A stretch of DNA of 64,000 bases, taken from NCBI GenBank assembly GCA_030278955.1, contig JAOANR010000005.1:2399431-2463430 (forward strand), written 5' to 3'. Each line of letters starts with the position of its first letter. The first letter of the stretch is position 1. The translations under genes and the position numbers were made by a program. Shown piece after piece: positions 59,285 to 64,000 of this stretch. The notes under the pieces were generated by a model. It was not told the origin of the DNA, did no database searches, and worked only from the letters and a program-made list of their open reading frames with translations. The stretch is from Hygrophila difformis. Lineage: Eukaryota; Streptophyta; Magnoliopsida; Lamiales; Acanthaceae.

Positions 59285-60895
59285 ATGGCACCCAGAGGAA
59301 GACCGAGAGCCCAACCTGTTCCCCAAACTCCTACTGAGACACCACCAAACGTCACGGAACCGATTCAACCTGAGGAGGAACAACCCCAAGGTGCGCAGGA
59401 CGCCCCCGCACCGAACAATGTGAGCGATCGTCTTAGGACGATAGAAGAGGTGTTGATTGCGCTCGGAAACGCGCAAGTCAACCAGGGTCAAGCTGCGGCG
59501 GTACCTCCGCCCCAAGCTCGCCCTAACTACCTGGCGATGGTGAATCCTTACCAGCCGCCCCACTACGCTGGTGAGGAGGATCCAGCTAAACTGGAGGAGT
59601 GGATCCGGACCTTCGACAATCTGCTGGGAGCAGTTAAATGTCCGGAAGGAGAAAGAGTGCACGTCGCCTCATACTACTTGGGAGGCGAAACTGACGACTG
59701 GTGGCAGGCGATACAAGCTAAACTGACGGAGGATGACGAGCCCTACTCATGGGCGGAAATGATGGAGATGCTCAGGGATCGATTCTATCCCCTGAGTACC
59801 AAATCAGCGATGTACGAAGAGTTCCTGTCGCTGAAGCAAGGAGGCCAAACTGTGCAAGAATACTACACACGTTTTAAGGAGCTGGTGAGGTTCGCACCAA
59901 GGCTAGTGCCTACTGATGCAGAAAAGGCACAGAAGTTCGAGATGGGGCTGAACCTGTCTGTGCGCGAGGTGATCGCGGGGGTACACTACCCCGATTTGCA
60001 AGCTGTGTATGACCGCGCTGTGGCGGTAGCACGTGTGCAGCAGCTGAAAAGAAGGGTGAGTGGGGAGTCCAGCAGGGGTCCCCAAGACAAGAAAAGCCGA
60101 GACTCAAGAGACGAGAACAACACTGGAAGGAACGAGCAGCGCAGAGGGTCGAATAGGCCCCAACAAAACAACACTGGGAGGAGGTTCAACCAAGAAGATC
60201 CGGTACCACCTTGCCCGAGATGTGGACGACCCCATCTGGCAAGGGGATGCCCGCAACAAGGCGCCTGTTTCCGATGTGGTCGAATGGGTCACGTTCGACG
60301 GGACTGCCGAACCAGGGTCGAGAACATAACAAAAAGGGACGATTTGGTCACGGGGCAAGAACAGCCTCAAAATCAAAACGGGCAAAACGGAAATAACCAG
60401 GGATACAGACCCCCTCAGAATAGGCCGCAGAATCAGAATCAGAACCAACGACCCCCGCCCCCTCAGAATCAAAACCAACAACAAAATCAGCAGCCGAATG
60501 CGAATCAGCAGGGCAATCAGGGACGCCCTATGGGGAGGCTTAACGTGGTGAATCAAGCGGACGTGCCTGCGCAAGGAGAGGTGATGTCAGGTACATTTTA
60601 TGTTTTGAGTACGCCCCTTAGAATTCTGTTTGATTCTGGAGCTAGTTGCTCGATTATAGCATCAAGGATAGTGCCTGAGTTAGATCTACCTAAGTGCGAG
60701 AGAATTAGCTTAGGAATTCAATTGCCTTCTGGAGAAGTAGTATCTTGCTCTAAACGATATAACGGAATTCCTATAGTGATAAAGAACGTAGAATTCTTCG
60801 CGAACTTAGTAGAATTTAACTTACGAGACTTTGACATCATACTGGGGATGGATTGGTTGTCCCAGTATAAAGCGGTGATCGAATGCCAAAGATAA
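59285..60895 (+). CDS. Retrotransposon gag and protease part, ended by an in-frame stop
   Basis: The ATG at 59285 (MAPRGRPRAQPV) gives 536 aa. The region about 100-255 is the plant retrotransposon gag (capsid) domain, with LEEWIRTFDNLLG, WAEMMEMLRDRFYP and QTVQEYYTRFKELVRF. A CCHC zinc knuckle, CFRCGRMGHVRRDC, lies near 327-340, preceded by a further cysteine-rich CPRCGRPHLARGC. An Asn/Gln-rich linker follows. The aspartic protease active site LFDSGASCSII is near 445. The TAA at 60893-60895 lies in the same frame as the pol part that continues directly after it. Gag packages the element's RNA and the protease would process the polyprotein. Confidence 0.85.
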   Translation: MAPRGRPRAQPVPQTPTETPPNVTEPIQPEEEQPQGAQDAPAPNNVSDRLRTIEEVLIALGNAQVNQGQAAAVPPPQARPNYLAMVNPYQPPHYAGEEDPAKLEEWIRTFDNLLGAVKCPEGERVHVASYYLGGETDDWWQAIQAKLTEDDEPYSWAEMMEMLRDRFYPLSTKSAMYEEFLSLKQGGQTVQEYYTRFKELVRFAPRLVPTDAEKAQKFEMGLNLSVREVIAGVHYPDLQAVYDRAVAVARVQQLKRRVSGESSRGPQDKKSRDSRDENNTGRNEQRRGSNRPQQNNTGRRFNQEDPVPPCPRCGRPHLARGCPQQGACFRCGRMGHVRRDCRTRVENITKRDDLVTGQEQPQNQNGQNGNNQGYRPPQNRPQNQNQNQRPPPPQNQNQQQNQQPNANQQGNQGRPMGRLNVVNQADVPAQGEVMSGTFYVLSTPLRILFDSGASCSIIASRIVPELDLPKCERISLGIQLPSGEVVSCSKRYNGIPIVIKNVEFFANLVEFNLRDFDIILGMDWLSQYKAVIECQR

Positions 60896-63736
60896 AAGAT
60901 CACCTTGTCAAAAAGTAGGGGAAAGAGAGTTATCTTTTACTCTCAGCCCCCTAAGAGGAGTAACAAAATCGTTAGTGCACTTAAACTAAGTAACTTGATG
61001 CGTAAGGGGTATGAACTATATGCGTGCTATGTGCACAACCTTGAGGCGGAAGAAAACAAGGTTGATAGCATACCAGTGGTAAGAGAATACCCGAATGTGT
61101 TCCCTGAGGACGTTCCGGGCATGCCATCTGAGAGAGATCTTGAATTCACTATAGATCTCATTCCGGGGACAGAGCCTGTCTCAAAAGCTCCGTACCGGAT
61201 GGCACCACTGGAGATGAAGGAGTTAAAGGAACAACTCGAGGAACTGTTAGGAAAAGGTTACATAAGACCGAGTACGTCCCCTTTGGGAGCACCGGTTTTC
61301 TTTGTCCAGAAGAAAGACGGAGGACTACGTCTTTGCATAGATTACCGAGGATTAAACCAAGTGACCATCAAGAATAAATACCCCCTACCGAGAATAGAGG
61401 ATCTGTTTGATCAACTGAATGGAGCTTCAGTATTCTCGAAGATCGATTTGCGATCTGGGTATCATCAATTGAGGATCGCCGAGAAGGACATTCCGAAGAC
61501 GGCGTTTCAAACGCGATATGGCCATTACGAGTTCACAGTGTTATCCTTTGGGTTAACAAATGCTCCGGCCATGTTCATGAATCTCATGAACAACGTGTTC
61601 CGAGAATTGTTAGATCAGTGCGTCGTAGTGTTCATCGACGACATCCTGATCTACTCAAAGAGCGAGGAAGAGCATGCCCAACACTTACATCAAGTGTTAG
61701 AAATCTTGCAAAGAAATCAGCTATACGGCAAGCTGTCGAAACGCGACTTCTGGTTGAAAGAAGTGGCATTTCTCGGACACATAGTATCCGCTGATGGAGT
61801 ATCAGTGGATCCGGCAAAGGTCTCGGCCGTAACTGAGTGGGCAACTCCAAAGAGCCAAACTGAGATAAGGAGTTTCCTTGGATTAGCTGGGTATTATAGA
61901 CGATTTGTGAAGGACTTTTCAAGGATTGCACCACGTCCTTTGACCCAGCTACTGAAGAAAGGAGCAAAATACGAGTGGACCGAAGCGTGTGAGACTGCGT
62001 TTCAAGAATTGAAGAAACGACTCACAACCACACCCGTATTAACACTACCATCAGAGAATGGTGACTTCGAAGTTTACAGCGATGCTTCGAAGGAAGGTTT
62101 AGGTTGTGTTTTGATGCAAGACTCGAGAGTCGTAGCGTATTCATCACGCCAACTGAAACCTCACGAGGAGAATTATCCGACACATGACCTGGAGTTGGCA
62201 GCGGTCGTATTCGCTCTAAAGATATGGAGACATTATCTTTATGGGCGGAAGTGTGGAATGTTCACCGACCACAAGAGCTTGAAATATATATTCACTCAGA
62301 AGGAGTTGAATTTGAGACAGCGAAGGTGGTTGGAACTTATTAAAGACTACGATTTAGAGATAGCATACCACGAGGGGAAGGCGAATGTGGTAGCCGATGC
62401 CCTAAGTCGGAAAACCCAACACGTGACAAACACGTTGGTAATTCCGCCGGCATTGTACATGGAGTTAGCAAGATTGGAGTTAGAACTTGTGCATCCTGGC
62501 ACAGTGAGTGAAACGATGAATGCTATGGTCGTGGAGACTCCAATATTGGACGAGATTAAGCTCGCCCAACCGGGCGATGCGAAACTCGAGAAGATAAGGA
62601 GGTATATTGCCGAAGGGAAGGCAATAGGATTTGCTGTCCACGAGGATGGAAGCATTCATTTCAAAGGGAGATGGTGTGTGCCCCTTAAATGTGCCGAGTT
62701 GAAGCAAAGGTTGATGGAGGAAGGACACAACACGCCATATTCCGTACATCCCGGAGGAGACAAGCTATACAAAGATCTGAAGAAGATCTATTGGTGGCCG
62801 GGAATGAAGAAGGAAGTGGCAAATTTCGTGGCGAACTGTCTCACCTGCCAAAGGGTTAAGGCAGTGCGACATAAACCCCTAGGACTGATGCAACCACTAG
62901 AGATTCCAAGTTGGAAGTGGGATAGCATCTCGATGGACTTTGTCTCGGGATTACCCCGATCACCTAAAGGCATGAACAAAATTTGGGTGATTGTGGATAG
63001 GCTAACAAAGACGGCCATATTTATCCCAATGAAAGACACGTGGACTATGGACCAATTGGCCCGAGCCTACATTGATAATGTGGTACGACGACATGGAGTA
63101 CCACATGATATCATTTCCGATAGAGACAGTAGATTTGTCTCTCATTTCTGGACGGAGTTACAAAAAGCTCTCGGTACTCAAATCAAAATGAGCACCGCAT
63201 TCCACCCGATGACGGATGGACAAACCGAGAGGACAATTCAAACACTAGAAGACATGCTGAGAGCATGTGTGTTGGAATTCAAAGGGAATTGGGAATCTCA
63301 TTTACCCTTAATTGAGTTTTCCTATAATAATAGCTACCATGCTAGCATCGGCATGGCACCTTTCGAGGCATTGTATGGACGAAAGTGCCGAAGCCCGTTG
63401 AGCTGGGAAGAAAATGATAAGTTCGTGGTAGTGGGACCACAACTTATCGAAGACATGGCTCAACAAATCAAAGTGATTCAAGGGAAAATGAAAGCCGCTC
63501 AAGACCGTCAAAAGAGTTATGCCGACGTGAGACGACGAAACCTGGAATTTCAAGTGGGAGATAGGGTCATGCTAAAGATATCACCCATGAAGGGGGTGAT
63601 GCGCTTTGGCAAACGAGGAAAGTTAAGTCCTCGATACATAGGACCTTACGAGATTCTAGAACGAGTCGGAAATTTAGCCTACCGACTGGCTTTACCGCCA
63701 CAATTAGATCGAGTTCATAATGTCTTCCATGTCTAA
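60896..63736 (+). pseudogene. Retrotransposon reverse transcriptase, RNase H and integrase part
   Basis: The frame continues from gag after one stop codon. Reverse transcriptase: [34 protein letters not shown], and catalytic [13 protein letters not shown] near 61630. RNase [28 protein letters not shown] and VADALSRK. Integrase: a zinc-binding part ([15 protein letters not shown] ... CLTCQRVK) and the DDE core, with [17 protein letters not shown] and [13 protein letters not shown]. The frame ends at TAA 63734-63736 inside the conserved RVHNVFHV stretch that leads to the chromodomain. The order RT-RNase H-integrase is that of Ty3/gypsy elements. All catalytic residues look intact, but the two stops disconnect this part. 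Confidence 0.85.
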
Positions 63737-64000
63737 CAACTAAAGAAGTATGTGCCGGACCCGACACATGTACTTCAAGCCGAAATAATCGAACTCGATG
63801 AAGATTTGACTTATGAAGAAGTCCCAATGCGTATTCTCGACACTAAGGAACGAGTAACGAGGAATAAAACCGTCAAAATGGTAAAGGTTCTTTGGTCGAA
63901 CCACGAAAGTGAGACGGCAACTTGGGAAGTAGAATCCGACATGAGAGAACGCTACCCGACACTGTTCCAAACTGACACCGACACAGTTATGGGGACATAA
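63737..64000 (+). pseudogene. Integrase C-terminal chromodomain part
   Basis: Directly after the stop, in the same frame, come QLKKYVPDPTHVLQ, LTYEEVPMRILDTKER, VKVLWSNHESETATWEVE and MRERYPTLF. From family knowledge this is the chromodomain of Tekay/Del elements, which targets integration to heterochromatin. The natural stop TAA is at 63998-64000. Confidence 0.85.

Larger units (their letters stand above)
55687..64000 (+). mobile_element. Ty3/gypsy Tekay/Del-type chromovirus, 3' LTR outside window
   Basis: In order: 5' LTR, primer-binding site, leader with repeats, a small extra frame (58648-58974), gag-protease, reverse transcriptase-RNase H-integrase, chromodomain. Domain order and the chromodomain wording point to the Tekay (Del) lineage. 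Two nonsense codons interrupt an otherwise single frame, so this copy cannot make the full polyprotein as read. The window ends just at the stop codon after the chromodomain. Confidence 0.9.

Noticed and set aside
59261..60574. Minus-strand frames of 60-156 codons
   Set aside because: They are opposite the gag domain and Gln/Asn linker of the gypsy element and are compositional shadows.

Overview
The window is nuclear DNA of a flowering plant, most likely a eudicot. It is AT-rich, has spliced genes with GT/AG introns, and carries typical plant transposons: Stowaway-like MITEs with TACTCCCTCCGTCCC ends, CACTA, hAT, Helitron, tRNA-derived SINEs, L1-type LINEs, TRIMs and a Tekay/Del chromovirus. 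The species cannot be told from the sequence. Only two conserved host genes are clear: a six-exon RAB6-type small GTPase (RABH1) on the minus strand at 49569-53628, and a single-exon CxxHP...CxxC protein on the plus strand at 36980-37879. Three tandem copies of a small four-helix membrane-protein gene fill the left end.

Layout. 1-192: probable 3' end of an LTR. 193-14430: three tandem copies (A, B, C) of one gene unit, each with an upstream exon-like block and a terminal membrane-protein exon, expanded by insertions. Copy A has a 580-bp hAT-like element after it. The intron of copy B holds a 7.9-kb Helitron (2843-10786), which itself holds a CACTA element (4096-7267) and pieces of two host genes, AP-4 epsilon and the PFP alpha subunit. 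A TRIM with a nested hAT MITE lies between B and C, and a 220-bp insertion lies in the 3' region of C. 14430-19990: MITEs, a truncated LINE, a SINE and a second TRIM-like element. 19994-33374: a ~1.2-kb foldback element (arms ~585 bp) split by a 12.2-kb LINE, which is in turn split by a 5.6-kb LTR-like insertion rich in perfect palindromes. 33400-36700: SINEs and MITEs. 36700-37900: the CxxHP gene. 39100-43500: a CACTA end, a SINE, and a decayed minus-strand Helitron with helicase remnants. 43500-49500: AT-rich repeats, MITEs and SINEs. 49569-53628: RABH1. 54497-55686: 3' part of a second LINE (minus strand), into which a Ty3/gypsy Tekay-type element (55687 to beyond the window end) has inserted.

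The host genes do not form one pathway. The main story is nested insertion. Target-site duplications, and in two cases paralogous empty sites, let the order of events be read directly. No wholly new system is proven. The strongest candidates for something undescribed are the tandem membrane-protein family, the long foldback hairpin, and the palindrome-studded LTR-like element.
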